Source: a bacterium (GTDB taxonomy: Bacteria > UBP14 > UBA6098 > B30-G16). Taken from it: DNA of 6,434 bases. Numbering within the stretch: position 1 is the stretch's first letter; each line of letters starts with the position of its first letter. Below, in pieces: positions 6,182 to 6,434 of the stretch. The notes beneath the pieces are model-generated. The model saw only the letters and a list, made by a program, of their open reading frames with translations, was not told the origin of the DNA and searched no databases. The DNA is taken from positions 1 through 6,434 of the forward strand of contig JALTEE010000370.1 in NCBI GenBank assembly GCA_027007865.1. Reading direction: 5' to 3'. Position numbers and translations under genes: made by a program.

Positions 6182-6434
6182 TCAGATAAGATAAAGATTT
6201 TTCTCCCATTCGAGAGTTTTTATTACGCTGAAATTTCTCTCTGCAAAAATATCAACCATTTTTGCGAAGATGTCGACTAAGAATAATTTTTCCTGCGGAT
6301 AATCATTTTCCGAAAGAACCGACGATGCAATATGCGTTCCGCAACCGATGTCGAGAACATTGCCGATGGGATATTCGAACCAGTTTTGTAATACTGTTCG
6401 GAACAGTTCTTTTCTCAAAAAATCCTCACCGCAC
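6182..6434 (-). pseudogene. Partial SAM-dependent methyltransferase, truncated after motif I
   Basis: The frame is open to the right edge (CGEDFLRKELF visible), so the N terminus lies beyond the window. The TTG at 6418 is probably internal. The visible part contains VLDIGCGTHIA, the glycine-rich SAM-binding motif I of class I methyltransferases, and LFLVDIF, which fits the second strand and its acidic ribose-binding residue. The reading then ends at a TGA (6184-6182) about 58 residues after the motif. Class I enzymes normally need a further 100 or more residues, with motifs around the fourth strand. No other frame beyond the stop continues the fold. The gene is therefore probably a C-terminally truncated remnant. 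The substrate cannot be guessed. The stop abuts the palindrome at 6162-6181. Confidence 0.6.

Noticed and set aside
5935..6189. Plus-strand 84-codon ORF opposite the FG-GAP upstream region
   Set aside because: No coding character, no ribosome site and no recognisable motif. It is antisense to the better-supported minus-strand reading.

Overview
The window looks like a bacterial chromosome fragment. It carries a gene of the MEP isoprenoid pathway (ispF), purM, a YigZ-family gene, a lipoprotein with a bacterial lipobox, and a large secreted protein built from FG-GAP blades. Codon use is strongly biased to GAA, AAA, TCG, ATC/ATA and CGA. Shine-Dalgarno sequences are present at purM and tlpA but not seen at the YigZ-family gene or the FG-GAP gene. 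The large protein has a calcium-loop beta-propeller, Ig-like domains and a C-terminal 'GWNLL' module. This architecture is frequent in poorly cultivated FCB-group or candidate-phylum bacteria such as Cloacimonadota, Marinimicrobia and WOR-3. That placement is inference and weakly supported.

Layout. (1) Positions 1-2643, plus strand: a tight four-gene cluster of ispF (5' end cut off by the window), purM, a YigZ/IMPACT-family gene and a TlpA-like thioredoxin lipoprotein, with gaps of only 17, 7 and 18 nt. This is probably one housekeeping operon whose promoter lies upstream of the window. (2) Positions 2644-3167: an AT-rich gap of 524 bases between convergent genes. It holds no recognisable gene and no convincing terminator. 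It does contain a 78-codon open stretch in frame with tlpA, and a roughly 250-bp segment bracketed by 13-bp imperfect inverted repeats that carries two tiny reading frames overlapping by ATGA. (3) Positions 3168-5933, minus strand: one 921-residue exported protein with a signal peptide, seven FG-GAP blades (a complete propeller), two Ig-like regions and a duplicated C-terminal module. (4) Positions 5934-6181: the upstream region of that gene, with an apparently frameshifted small hydrophobic protein gene on the minus strand and a perfect 20-bp palindrome containing an extended -10 promoter-like sequence. (5) Positions 6182-6434, minus strand: part of a SAM-dependent methyltransferase. It enters from the right edge and stops soon after motif I, so it looks truncated.

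The first three genes are housekeeping (isoprenoid precursors, purine synthesis, and a conserved translation-associated family), and the fourth is an envelope redox protein. The right half is an envelope or surface locus flanked by signs of decay or insertion. I see no complete new defence or mobile system. The parts least explained by known families are the inverted-repeat segment at 2895-3144 and the broken small gene at 5950-6148.
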